A stretch of DNA of 64,000 nucleotides from Dipodascopsis uninucleata var. uninucleata (taxonomy: Eukaryota > Ascomycota > Lipomycetes > Lipomycetales > Lipomycetaceae). Under the pieces are notes generated by a model. The model did not search any database. It was not told where the DNA came from and was given only the letters and a program-made list of their open reading frames with translations. The stretch spans positions 1,488,001 through 1,552,000 of the forward strand of contig JAJLTO010000002.1 of assembly GCA_030568195.1 (NCBI GenBank), read 5' to 3'. Shown here piece after piece: positions 22,380 to 35,000 of this stretch (its first letter is position 1; the number at the start of each line of letters is the position of its first letter). A program made the translations under genes and the position numbers.

Positions 22380-24120
22380 CTAGTTCTCTAGTATATACAA
22401 CACGCCGCCAACCAAATGTATACTACCAGTAACAAATACCTGAGTCTCTTCATCTTGGCTGCTAGATCTCACATGCTCAATAGCGTCCTCAATAGTAGGC
22501 TTTACTTCTACAATAGATTGGCTCTCTAACTCCTGCCACTTCTGAGCTAACTCCTTCTGAACTACGAGAGCTTGTATATCACTATTGGAAACATTTAAGG
22601 AAGTCAACTCTGTGAAACATAAGACAATCAGTATGAGAAAATGATCCATATCCGCTTGAAGACAACTCAATTGAGAAATTAGAACTACATTACTTACCCG
22701 GTTCATATGTTCCCTTTGAAAATGTAATATTGGTACAGAATATAACTTCGTCGAAATTGACAGAGTCTTCAAGAAGCGAACGGAGGCACATAACAAGGGC
22801 CCTAGCATCTCTTGTCTGTTGATTGAAGACAAGAATCTTCCTTGATGAAGATGTCACCTTTCCCTTAAACCAGTGACTTGCAGCTGCAATACTCTCGTTT
22901 GTATGAGCACCATCTAGATACCACTTGATATTACCATCAGCTATGGTTTGGCATCTTCCTGGCCAAGATGCCAATTCGAGCCCCTTAACAAATTGTGTAG
23001 GTAGAGAATCATAAGTAAAATCTTCCGTCGATATTATCCCCAACTTGATAAGATGTTCTGCTGCCAGTGCTACAGACACAGATGCATTAATCTTTTGAAA
23101 TTCACCTTCAATACCTAGATGTATTCTAGCTATACTATTCAAAACAGGAACCTTGACGAGCTTGACATTCTTTTCCTCTGCGCGAGCTACTAAAGTATTC
23201 CAAGCCTCCTTCGGCTGTTCAGAACTAAATGCAGTGACACCTGGCTTCATTATACCACCTTTATTCCATGCAATTGAAGCTAATGTATTTCCCAAGATTC
23301 GAGTGTGATCGATACCTATACTTGTGATACCAACTGCTGTCGGCTTCTGTATTATATTGGTTGAATCGTATTCTCCGCCAATACCAACTTCATAAATTGC
23401 AGTATCTACATTTTCTGATACAAAAACGTGGAACGAGAGAAGCGTTAAAAACCGGAAATACACTGGTTTGACGCCTTTTCCCATAGTAGGAAATTTTATA
23501 ACATCAGAGACAGATGAATCCAACTTATCCCAGACCTCAAAAAAATATTTGGTAAATGCTTCCTCTGATAATGGCTTGCCATTAATAGCAATACGTTCTC
23601 TTACGGTTCTTAGATGTGGCGAAGAATAAGTAGCTATCTTCTGCAAATATTCTGGACGATACTGAGAAAGGATCGAAGTTGCAAAAGCACAAGTTGATCC
23701 CTTTCCTTTCGTACCGGTAACATGAATGATATTAAGCTTGTTGAAATCTGAGGGCTGCAGGATGTAGATTCCACATGTTAGCAATGAATCAAGTCTAGAA
23801 AAGACATACTTATAAGTAAAAGAACCCTACAGACCTCGTATCCTATTCTTCTCACCCACTCGACCATTTCTGGTATTGCTAATTCACTTGATTTCTTTCC
23901 CATCTTACGGATGAGTTCCAGGGTAGCAAAGTTTGTTTGCAAAGAATTAAGAGCATTGATAGCATCCTTTATCAAATATCAGTCTATTGAAAGTAAATAT
24001 CACTCTTTTATATATATGTTTTACCTTGTAAGTCCGGTTGGGTTTAATTGAGCCCATATATCTCTGAGAACCTGTGAAAGGTTTGCCCACAGACAAGAGT
24101 GGTCGCGAAAGTGCTAGCAT
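22380..24120 (-). CDS. MET7: Folylpolyglutamate synthase (Met7 type)
   Basis: Spliced model complement(22380..22609, 22698..23754, 23835..23966, 24025..24120), 504 aa. It adds glutamates to folates, retaining them for one-carbon metabolism in cytosol and mitochondria. Seen: TYKDAINALNSLQTNFATLE, the ATP-binding VTGTKGKGSTCAF (P-loop residues 90-97), YSSPHLRTVRERIAING, VGIGGEYDSTNII, SIGIDHTRILGNTLASIAWNKGGIMKPG and WYLDGAHTNESI. These are the full set of FPGS motifs. The N-terminus has an Arg-bearing, acid-free leader before a second Met at residue 22 (MGSIKPNRTYKD), which suggests alternative mitochondrial and cytosolic starts. Introns are 58, 80 (donor GTCTGT) and 88 nt. Confidence 0.94.
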
Positions 24121-24778
24121 TATCACGCTCTAGCCACTATTTTTATAACTAACTCTAGATTTATCTCAGTATTAATTCATAATAAGGTATGAAGAAGATA
24201 ATAATAATATTTGGAATTAAACGATATTTCCAGGTCAATGAGATGCAATAGTGCAGATGAGGGCAATAAATTGAGTTACACTGCTTGCACAGAATATTTT
24301 TATTCCCAAACACTTCAATTTGACTAAATCACCAGTACCGCACCAAATATTAAATTATTGCTTGAGAACACGGAACTATGAGCACAATCTATTCTTTATG
24401 CTGGCTAAAGCCTCACAAAATTTAGTATGAGACAGGCTTATCAGAAACTCCAGTATGTTGGAAGTAAAATTGCTCTATAAGACTAAAATTTATTTACACA
24501 TAGACGTGCAACACTATTTTTCCTACTCACGTATTAAACAATTGGCCTATGTAGTGACAATATGTACAGAAATATTGGATAACATTACAGGAATTAAATA
24601 ATAAACATCATCAAATAGATAGAATTCAGACTAAAAAATATAATAAACTGACTCCGTCGTCCGGATATGCTAAACTTTATATAAAATCACTTCGTACTTG
24701 AGGAAGGCTCGTGAATCACAAGGTCGGAAAAATGCTTTCTAATAGCAGGAAGGAAACTCGGACCTCAATATTATAAAA
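24121..24778. other. Intergenic, FPGS promoter and RIF1 3' region
   Basis: 658 bp, AT-rich, between two minus-strand genes. It holds the FPGS promoter and the RIF1 terminator. I found no RNA gene, repeat or conserved box. Confidence 0.5.
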
Positions 24779-27700
24779 TCACATATCGCTGTCTACATGC
24801 ATTGAAATTCCGGATTCTTCGCGTAGCATATGAGAGCCCCAAAGCATTCTTAACAGCATACTTTCGAATTCGAACTTCTCCTGTGCGCTCATTCTGTCAA
24901 TAATACTTAAACTCTCTTGTTCAATGCGCTTAACCGTTCCAAGAAAATCCGAGGTTGACTCTGACTGACATGAGCCTTTCTTTAACTGTCTTGCTCTTGA
25001 TGTCGTTTGTGAGCCAGTTCCATTTGCGATTGCCGAAGGTGTTTGAAGTCCTGCGACGTTTTGGAATGTACGGTGTAATCCATTCTGTCGTAAAACTGGT
25101 GATAAATCTCGGGAGGCTAATGAGATCTAGTTAGTCAACGTAATTACTATTTGAAATAAAATTGCATGAAATATGCACCATTTGTGTTATGCAAAAGTTT
25201 GCTGTACCTCTCGAATGAGCTTCCAATCGGAGAGTTATTCGACTGTATTTCATCGTCGTCGTCTTCATCCTGGTCTGCATCACTACCAGGAAGAACAATA
25301 GATCCATGTGAAAGAGAAGGGATTCCGCTATTCTTGGTATCAACAGATGCTCCATTGCTACTAACAACTCGCGATCTCTTGGACGGTGTCTCATCAGAGA
25401 GTACTAGATAAGTTAGCGCGTCTTGTTCTAAGACAGCAATAACCAATGCTTTGGTCGCCAAAACTTACGTCGTAACTCCTCTTCATCCGTGATGTTATCA
25501 GATATGTACTTCCTCTTTCTACTTCCTGTATACATATTAGTATTTTCATTTGTTCGTACAACTAAACTGAACTCACTTGTAGAGCCATGGCTTGCGGTAG
25601 CAGTTGCGACTTTGCTAGATGGGTCTGCTTTCGTAAAGGCTCCTCGTCTGTTTACAGTTCGACCTGATCCTCGTCTCGGAGTGATATCTACAACAATACA
25701 ATCGTTCATATGATCATCTTCTTCAGAATCTATGTTTACGTTAAAAGCTGACGAGGCGCTCTCCTCTAATAAACTAAGTTTCTTCTTTTTTCTGGTTCCA
25801 CTAGCAGGACCTCGAGTAGCTACTTGTTTATAGTTTTCCGCAGATATTCTAGATTCTGTAAATTCGGAAGCATTCGTTACCCTTGCAATTGATCTTTTCT
25901 TATTCTTTCGGCGACCCTTGCTCTTTGGCAGCAAGGGTTCCTCGTTCATCTCAGATACGTTGCTGTCTTGTGAACTTATCTCTATTTCAAATCCATTCAC
26001 AACAGTAGATTTGCCACTGATGTCTGCTAGTTGTTCATGACCTCGAGCCGGTTCGGGAAGTCGATTTAGATCTAATGTATCCATGTCGTGTGCACCAACA
26101 TATCCCGTCTGTAATTCTACTATCACATCACTACTCTTGCCACTAATGCCTAGACTCTCGGAAATAGTACAAGAATTAGAAGGTGACTCGTTGTCAGGCG
26201 TAGGGAGACGTTGAATTTCCGGAATTAGAGATACTGGATTTAAAATACCTTGCAGCTTAGTCTCCTTACAGTCGACGCAATCTAGCTGTTCCATCATGAC
26301 GGAAGTCTGCAAAATCAGTGATTTATTTGGTGACGAACTTGGTGTACTAGAGGGAGTAAGGGTCTGAACATGCTCTCCTGAGATAGAAGATATCGTCTGG
26401 TCAACAACATCTTCTGTAGCACTATTTGATTTCTCTTCACAATAAACAGAGAATTTGCATTTAGCAATAGAATTAGCCTCGCTGAGTTCATCTAAATTGT
26501 CTCTCAATTCTTTTTCTGCAAAATCCATCTTCAATAATGTGCCTTGAGTAAGCTTATTATATCTGCTCATACCGATTCTGACTATTCCCAGATTATTATT
26601 TCTAAGAAACAGCTTAATTATATTGAGACATGTTGGAAAGAGGTCCTGATGCTTGCAACACTCATCCAGGATATGACTTCCAATAATTGCATACGTCTCA
26701 ATAACCTAATTATCAGAAGTTAGGATTAAGCAAAAAAATATATCGAGTGATAATGAATACTTACCTCGATCAGCACGTCATGCTCATTCTCCACTTTTTG
26801 CAACCATTCTGTTACGCTCTTTAAATATATGTTTAATAGATTGCGATACTGAGATTGATTAAGACTTTGGCAGAGTTCACGGGCCCTTTTGAGTAGCGCC
26901 TTAGAGTCAAACGATTGATTGTTCGTAAATACTGCTATAGTTAAAGCTTTCGTAATTAGAGTGATGATCTCGCTGGCATTCTCATTCTCTATACCTTGGG
27001 CGTCAAGGCGTAAGAGATACTTAGAATGAATTTCCAGAAGTCTACATGAATTTGCAAGTGGTGCTTTGTCATTAAATTTCAGAAATGCATCATAGATCAA
27101 GTCTTGAACAGGAATACCTGAACATTTAGAAATGCATGCAGAAACAACAATTGTCAGATCAGACTCCGTACCAAGTCTTTGGTAAACAGTCAGTAAATTA
27201 AATGAATAACACCTTTGAGTAGTTTGCAATGAATTTCTTACCTATATCCATAATCAATGATAGACCTAATGATCTCAGTTTCTTGCTTCTGGTAGTCAAC
27301 ATCAAGTTCATTGTGATCTCTTCGACCAGTTCCTAGGTGCCCTATACGATTCATTGTAAAATTTGCCATTATAAGCCACAAATTTGCCATTTTATCAGGG
27401 ACATGTATAAAGACTGAATCATCAGTTTTCACTTCATTATACGACTGTTGCAAACAATTATCTAGAATAGATAAACAAGCTCCTATAAAATTTAGGCACT
27501 TCTGTTCTGATCTGAATGACGACAGTGTGTAATCTACAATTTCATTAATAGCATCATAATACTGCTCTGAATCCTCTACTTTAGTTGTAGGAGAGAGAAC
27601 AAATAGTCGCAGTAATCTTAAAAGTGGCGAATTTGCGTGGAAGCCATATATTCTTTCTGACTGTTTGGAAGACGGTGATCCTATTGGAATGAAGTTATCA

Positions 27701-29823
27701 TAATCATCTGTTGCAAACGGCTTTTCAGCGAATGACATGACCCCAAAAGTTTCCATCGTTGAAATCATTAATGACTTGAAGATTTCGGGTTTTATAACAC
27801 TGTTCTTCGATGCGTTCTTAATAAAATTACATATCGATGCAATGGCTTCAACGGATTCCGCAGAAGGCCGAACTTCGCGTTGAGTAAGATTTTGGATACT
27901 CTTTAAAAATGAATTCCAAACAAGCATTGCTTGTTCTTTTTCTTTCTCTGAGGTTGTTTTTTGAAACATTACCGTGAGTGTCTCTAGTATTAAATCAGTT
28001 CTCGATCTTATCCATTTGGAGTTCAATTTAGGCATGTGAAGAGGAGGAATATTCGCAAAGCAGATTTCCTGCGCATTTCTCAATTGAACTGACTTGCCGC
28101 TGTTCGCGGGTAATAAGTTCTGGAGCAAGCCTGTACCAATGGAAAATGTGCTAGGCCTTAAAAAGCAGTTTTCACAAACTACAGGCACAACAAGCTTAGT
28201 CCATGTGAAGTCACATAATCTTACGATTATCTGAGTGTTAGTAACACCTGGTTTTAATGAAAGATATAGTATTTTAACGAACGTGTCTGTAAGCGCCGTT
28301 AGAATTTCGCTCTTTGAATCACCAAAAAATTTAAATACTGAAAGGAGAATAGATGTTCGACGCTTCAAAACTTCTGAGTTGGTATCGGCACCTACGATAA
28401 GTGAAGTCGTAAACCAAGCATACGCCAACTTCTGCCATGAGTATATAGCCTGTGTTTTAACACTAGGATCAGTCGAATTCAGACATCGTCGGATGATTGA
28501 TAGCCATCTATTTAGATATGGCCACTTCTCTAGTCGTTCTTCTCTACGTTTACCCCATGCCATAAGCAGGACAATAATAGTCTCCCATAGAAGTATCACA
28601 TGGCTTTCGTGCCTTTCTCGGAACAGTATCTCAATCTTCTCCATTGCTTCTTCTATAAGTGATAAACTATTCTCCTCCTTTCTAGCTTCGAGCACATCGT
28701 GAACCGCTAAAGAGAACTCCTGAGATCCAAAAAAGCGACGTGTAGCTATAAGAATTGGCCCTATAGCGTTACTGTGCAGCGAACTATTCTCATCAAAACA
28801 TGCCTGTAACGTCCGTGGTAGCCAGTCCACGGAACGCTGAAGCATGAGAGAGGGACAAAGAATCAGTAGTGTTTCATAAACTCTAAAAGAGTGGCTCTCA
28901 ATACTTCTGGACCTCTCGCGGAGCTTGTTTACGCAAGCTAACGTGCGAGCTGCAAGGTCTGGCGTAAAGATTCTCGAAGGAAACCTTTGGCTTGATAAGA
29001 ACGACAAATGACACAATAAGAGTCCCTGCATGTTTGAAAATCAGTCAGATGTTGAATTGACACGTTCTTCATGAACTCTATATCCACAATAACAAACAAT
29101 CAGCAGTGGAGCTGTACTTCAAAATTTAACTGTTACCTTCTTAATATCGCTTGACTCAATAGCATTAACACTGAACGTCAATAACCAGGATGCAATATCG
29201 CTATCTATTACGTTGATAAAAGGATCAATAGATGCAAGAAACGCCATTAATTTTAGGGCTTGATTCATAACTCGTGAGCCACAACCATCTAGGCGATCCA
29301 TAGGGAATTCGATATCGCGCTTGACATAAGATACCAGTGTCGGTATCTTCTCCACGAGAGAATTGGCATCCGGATATGATTTATAAGCTCTCAGTATCTG
29401 GTTTAATGTGACGTAAATATCTAATTTCGTGGATGAATCGTTTGCACTGAGTGCAACACACATCGTCTGAAGCATAGCAGAAAACGACGGATAGCTTGCG
29501 AGGTCGAAGGACACCGCAGTAGATGTAGAATCAATTGTTCCTAGGCTGTTTCCTGCTGTCGAGCGAGATTTAAGAATTGACCTTGTCGGTGTACCCCCCC
29601 CTTTAAAAGGTGATGATCCATTGTTAGCCACAGGCGAGGAGAATGCCGGGACGAACGGTGAATCAGAGAAGTTGACCCTCTTCTTAATCTTTACTAATGG
29701 GGATGACGGAGGATTATTCTCTTGGTTTCTCAGCTTACTCTCATCTTTGCTATCAGCCTGATCTCTGCCCTGTATGCTGCTCATATCTGAGTCTTGTCGC
29801 TGACTGGATATTTCAGGCAGCAT
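24779..29823 (-). CDS. RIF1: Rif1, PP1-recruiting replication-timing and telomere protein
   Basis: Model complement(24779..25116, 25179..25403, 25469..25525, 25577..26705, 26765..27176, 27242..29025, 29137..29823), 1543 aa. Rif1 limits origin firing and telomere length by bringing PP1 (Glc7/Dis2) to chromatin. Seen: a disordered N-terminus with an RVxF motif (KKRVNFSD, residues 47-54) and a SILK motif (RSILKS, about 81-86), then an all-helical HEAT-type region to about residue 980. After that comes a disordered Ser-rich and basic stretch (KGRRKNKKR, SRKRKY) and a helical C-terminus (LSIIDRMSAQEKFEFESML). The assignment rests on this layout, the PP1 motifs at the N-terminus as in yeasts, and size. 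Five introns are well supported; the last, with donor GTGCAT and 62 nt, is chosen because only it opens the C-terminal frame. The 51-nt intron at 25526-25576 is frame-neutral. Confidence 0.8.
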
Positions 29824-30360
29824 AACCACTGCTGTGCGATTCTGTGAGCTTGCCGTTCTGTCGCCTGTTGTGCTAGGTTTGATATTTTCTCTCTATGACG
29901 AATCTATTTTGTTCTACTGGCGGATGGATCCAAATTTGGCCTTATGGTCTCGATAAAATCAAAAGAGAAGCAAAGTCTCTTTTCTCAATTGTATTCATCA
30001 ATCTCTATTTCTGCCTCCGTTTTCAGAAGTCGACCTAACATTAATTTAGGATGTAAGTGCTTTAACGCGACGCGGCACTTACGTGGAAACTACGCGACGC
30101 GACGCGCTTTTACTTCTACTTAACGCGAAAATGCCCTAATACATATCTGTCTACATCAGGACAATATGAAGCCTCACTTTATGGGGCTTAATATTGATCT
30201 GCAGAAGACCATCGGCAGGACAAAGCCCGAGAAAGATACACGACGATAGTATTATAGTAGACAGGAATAACATGAGTATCACTAATGAAAACATAGACAA
30301 TTATTGTATCACTATCACAAGTAAACTAGGCATTAGATAAGCTATAACCAAGTTAAAAAT
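29824..30360. promoter_or_regulatory. RIF1 promoter with clustered ACGCG boxes (30064-30131)
   Basis: Upstream of RIF1, three clusters lie within 70 bp: AACGCGACGCGG (30064-30075), the tandem ACGCGACGCGACGCG (30092-30106) and AACGCGAAAA (30122-30131). ACGCG is the MBF core, and CGCGAAAA is the SBF-type (SCB) core in budding yeast. This is the densest such cluster in the window, about 240 bp from the RIF1 ATG. The left end of the region also contains the RIF1 leader; the right end holds the mutarotase 3' region. Confidence 0.65.
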
Positions 30361-31591
30361 TCACAACAGAGCTTTGATCTTTTCTGTGCATTCCCAAGAC
30401 TCGTCTGGCATTAGAGTAGTCCATTTGCTGACACTCCCTGCCTCGACACATATCATGTTTTGGTAAGACTCGACTGGTCTGAAATCGGCCATCTTAACCG
30501 CATTAAGCCATGGATTCCAAACGACTACAAAAAAGTAAAAAGAGAATGTGAGCCTAAAGAAAGGAAAAGATGTATGAACACCCCACAAAAAATGCGTATT
30601 AATACTTACCAACATCATCCAGGTTAGTTCGGCTAATCTCAAAGATAGTTTTGCCCGCATTCTCAATCTTTACCGGCTCAGAAACATCCTCATATACACG
30701 ATCAACTTCAGAGGCAATGGTGACAAGACTATTGGCTTCATTGTAGTCAGACTTAGACACCTTGTCCTTCACTGCACATCCACTGAGCCCAGAGACTGCA
30801 ACCTTCGAGACGTCCTAAATAACTTAAGTTAGTACAAAAATCATTCTATAAAAGGGGAAAATAGGCTTACTGGAATTCTGAAGTAAGTGTGGAAGAGAAT
30901 CTGGAAGTCCCAAGATTCCTTGCTCGAGTTAATGACCTTCATCGAGGTCTCCAAGGAGTCATCATCTAACACAATGGTATAGAGGAGTGTAAAATCATAT
31001 GGCCATTCCTTTTTCAAAGCATCTGAAACATTTTCAGGGCCCAATCCAAACTGAACAGTTAATGGATTGGCTGAGACTTGGCCCAGAAATTCCCACTATA
31101 TTAAATCAAGAGAATCTCTTATTAGTGACCTTTAAAGAATTAGATAACAGCAAATAAGCGACTGTTAAGTGATACCTGAGATAATCGGGCAAATCCATGC
31201 TGAGGGAGGCCAGCAGTTTTTCCAGATGTTGCCTTTCCGAATACCTGATAGAAAAATTGTTAGCAGCGGAGAAACTATTCGAGTATCCTGCTTCAGTATT
31301 AGAATGAATACATACAGGAAACACAAGTGGAACGCCGCCACGAACAGCCTTAGAGCCATCGAGAATCGCACCTCTTCGTAGTTAAATTATCCGTATATTA
31401 GTAGATATACCACATATACTAAGAAATCACTGTCCTCCGCCTCTGACAACTTACTCGCTTAAGAACAGCTGCTCTTTTCCTTCGACCTTCCATGACAAAA
31501 TGTTAGCTCCGTGGAGGAGAATCTTAACAGATGTATCAGGCTTAGAAGCGTGAGTGAGAACAATATCCGTATCAGTGTTTTCAATTGGCAT
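30361..31591 (-). CDS. Glucose-6-phosphate 1-epimerase (hexose-6-phosphate mutarotase, YMR099C type)
   Basis: Six-exon model complement(30361..30524, 30610..30814, 30871..31095, 31176..31244, 31316..31373, 31455..31591), 285 aa. It interconverts alpha and beta anomers of glucose-6-phosphate and related hexose phosphates in the cytosol. Seen: ILLHGANILSWKVEGKEQLFLSEGA, LDGSKAVRGGVPLVFPVFGK (substrate-phosphate binding), LPQHGFARLSQWEF with the catalytic His, LLYTIVLDDDSLETSMKV, LFHTYFRIPDVSKV and VWNPW...DESW with VCVEAG-like MICVEAGSVSKW near the end. Introns are 81, 71, 80, 56 and 85 nt. The start is the only ATG before the first conserved block. Confidence 0.93.
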
Positions 31592-32038
31592 TTTGTCTCT
31601 AGTTTAATTTATATACTGATTAATTCGCGTCAAAAGAGTAAACTAGAAGTCTGATATTTAGAGTCGCTCAGTCTACAAGAACGGTACTGGGTCAAGGCGG
31701 CGGCGACTACCGGATTAGAACGCCGTGAGACAGTTCACTGAGCCGCACAAATCATCCATATCTTGCAACAAATACGTACAATACGAACCCAGTGCTGAGG
31801 ACACAAAAAGTTGACGATAGACACAATATAGGACATTTGGGGAGAACTTTGCATAGTGAGATAATATATTAGTAAAATTACAAACTCGGAAATAAATATT
31901 ACAGCGCCGCCTAATATACAAATATAAAACTATTCCGAATAGTTTAATAGACTAATATGTCATTAATTATGAAAAAATTAAGAGAATATCCTCTTCCAGG
32001 ATTTGAGATCTCGAAGCATTATTTGAATCAAGTACCGC
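31592..32038. other. Intergenic, mutarotase promoter and SPC105 3' region
   Basis: 447 bp with a short GC-rich patch (GGCGGCGGCGAC) at about 31696. I considered a tRNA here because of a TTC-A loop on the minus strand but no T stem pairs. Nothing else seen. Confidence 0.5.
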
Positions 32039-35000
32039 TCAGCTTCCTAGATGTTCATAAAAGGTGTTACGTTCAATCTCAGTATCAATAAAAAATTTAC
32101 AGCCAGGAATACCAGACACCTGATTATTATCAGGAAGAGATAGAGTAGACATGAAATATTGTTTCTTCGAAGTAGCCTTCGTGAAACGCTCAGTAAATAT
32201 CACAAGCTTCTCGTTTAGTATTCGGTAATATGATATATGCCGATTTGTCAGAGTTTGAGCTTCACGCTCAATTAACATCCTAGTATACCACATTCTTGAT
32301 ATCTGAGAAATATATTCCACTATTGGTCGACTAGCTGATCGAGGAAGCTTACTAACAAGGAAGCTCGCAATAGGACTAGGCATTTCTAAAATGAATTTGC
32401 AAGTATACTCATCAGGCAGATCGAAGTGTAGATTCACGGATAAACTTCCATCAAGTTGGAGCTCTAAGACCTGATTCCTAATGGATCGCACTGACCAACC
32501 AAATAGAAACTCGAAGGCCCTGATTTGTCTTTGCATATGCCGAATCTCTGTCATTTCAAGTCCTTTGCTTTCCGCAATTATTTTCTCTGCCGCAGAGATT
32601 GAGCCTCTTGTAGCCTTAATTTCTTCTATACAGATTGCTATAGCATCGGATAGTTGACTACTTTCTTCGTCTAAGGTCACAGATTGAAGTTTATCGTCAC
32701 ATAGGTTACTTTTAAGCTCACTTAAATGCATCCTTGCTATTTGTAGCTCTTCTTTGTCACATCCTTCAAATTCTTGCTTTCTGGTCCTTAACAGTTGTAG
32801 TTTGTCCTTGATTTTTTTGTGTTGAGACTCTATATCAGAAAGCATAGGTTTCACTTCAGTTTCAGTTTCAGTTAATCGCTTACGGTCTTCGTTCAAAGAA
32901 GCAACATTCTTATTTAGAGTACTCATAACCCCGTCAAGTAGTTTAGCTCTCCATTCATACCATACCCCCTTTGCTTGTAGCCGGGCATAGCTCTTAATCG
33001 TCTTGAATTGAGCACAAAATGATGTTTGACGGTCTATAGATGAGGATAAATATTGCTTGAATAATAAAGGATTTTCTTCAACAGTTTCGGCTTCGAGACG
33101 TTCAAAAAGCTGATTGCCTTCCTCGATATTTTTCCGGAGCTCTCTGCAACTCTAGAATTGTTCATTAGTATCATAGTAAACGTCACAAAAACATTTTCTA
33201 AAACCTACAAATTCGTGAAGCTCTAACATTGGACAGTCCAAGAGTTTGGATAGAGTTACTTGTTCAAATGTTGGTTCTGTGATATTTGCGTCCGCATGGA
33301 TAAACGTTGTGTTCCTACGCTTGGTGTTAAGTCCCTCAAGAAATTGAACCGAGGTTAATCTCATAAAATCTGTGAGTGAAATCCGACTATGGCTATTGTC
33401 GTCTTGCTCGACGACTTCAGTTACTGGTATTTTGACAGCTAGATCAGGCCTTGAAAGAACAGGCGACAAAGTATCAGATAACATTCTGACAGATTTCTTG
33501 CTTGATGCTTTCGTTGGCGACGAAGCATTAGCATTGTAAGATTTTAGCGGTGAGTAAAATTTAGCCAGTGCCTCTTGCTCATCGAATTTCAGTGATTCGA
33601 TTATCTTTTTTTTATTAGAGCTTGTCGATAGTTTCGCTGGCGTTCGAATTGCTTTTTTTGGTGTCAGACTCTGAATTTTCTTCTGGATACTACTTGTTGA
33701 GAAGTCAAATAGTGTTTTATTTATATCGTTCTTAAGCTTTTTACCTTCAGGTGTACCAATGCTGAGTCGACGACCTTCAAAAATTGGTATTGGAAGCTCT
33801 GAATCCACTAAACTTCGTCTTTTCTTCAGTGATTCAATAGATCGTGGGGATCCACGCAGCGAGCTACAGCCATCTGTATTGTGCTCAATTACCCGATTCA
33901 AGTCGACTCTGTTTGGCCTGGTAGGCGTCTCATTTCGAGCAGCAGCTGCACAAGCTTGTTTATCCAAACTATTTAGTGTAGTTTTTGGAGTATAAGATTT
34001 ACTCATAAGATCGATGCTGCTCATAGTTCGACTACTCAGAGACACAGGCGAAAGGAGATTCTCTGCACTCTCTGGATTAACCGATATCGATATACCACTG
34101 GTTCTTTTATTTCCGCTTCGACCAGTTGAGGCATTTCTCTGCAACGATGTATCTAGTAGGTCATTATTTGGGGTACTGGCAATTGGACTCTTGACGATAC
34201 CATTAGTCATTTCGTGCTCTTTGACATCAACAGCATCAGTTGTCACACGAATAGATCCAACAGTTCGCGTAATATCCATATTTGTTGTGACATCATCTTC
34301 CTCACAGCAGTATTGAGTCATTTGGACAGTACCTAATGGTTTTGTGATATCCATAGTAACACTGTACGATGTGTCATCATCAACGTTAGTATTTGACTGT
34401 ATAGATCCGACTGCTCTGGTGACGTCCATAGTTATCTCTTCAGTGGCTTCTTTGCCTTCAGAAATTGACCCAATTGCTCTGGTGACATCCATGGTCTCTT
34501 CCAGAGTAATATCATCCTCACCACCTACGGACTTGATAATACCTACTGCCTTGGTAAGATCCATTGAGTGCTCTTCATCTGGCCGACTTATTATCCCAAC
34601 TGCCCGGGTTATGTCCATAGTTTTTTCATCTTCATCTTCATCGTATTCATTTTGAAAACTACTAGGGGCTGGCATTTCTATATGACCTATTGCTGTTGTA
34701 ATTTCCATAGTTGCATCTTCTTGGTCTTTTAGAGTTTTGATGGTACCAATGGCTCTTGTGACATCCATAGTCGCTTCATCAATTTGCTCATCCTCCGATA
34801 TATCTGCAAATGGCCGTGCAGCGGGTTCCACTCGTGCTAGATCCCCTAAAGTAGTTTCATCAACAGGTGCACTGACATTCAGTGGACGTAGGCTAGCCGG
34901 ATCAAAGATATCATCAAAAACATCTGTGGCATCTTCCATTTCCATATCATCGGTTTCATCTCCATCATCATAGTCACCGTCCACATTTTCGATAGCTTTA

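Noticed and set aside
25111-25202. Alternative last RIF1 intron using the GTACAG donor
   Set aside because: It leads into a frame that ends early with composition unlike the rest; the GTGCAT donor gives a 62-nt intron and the helical C-terminus.
31671-31760. Possible tRNA (TTC-A loop on the minus strand)
   Set aside because: The T stem does not pair and no acceptor stem or A box was found. No tRNA is supported anywhere in the window.
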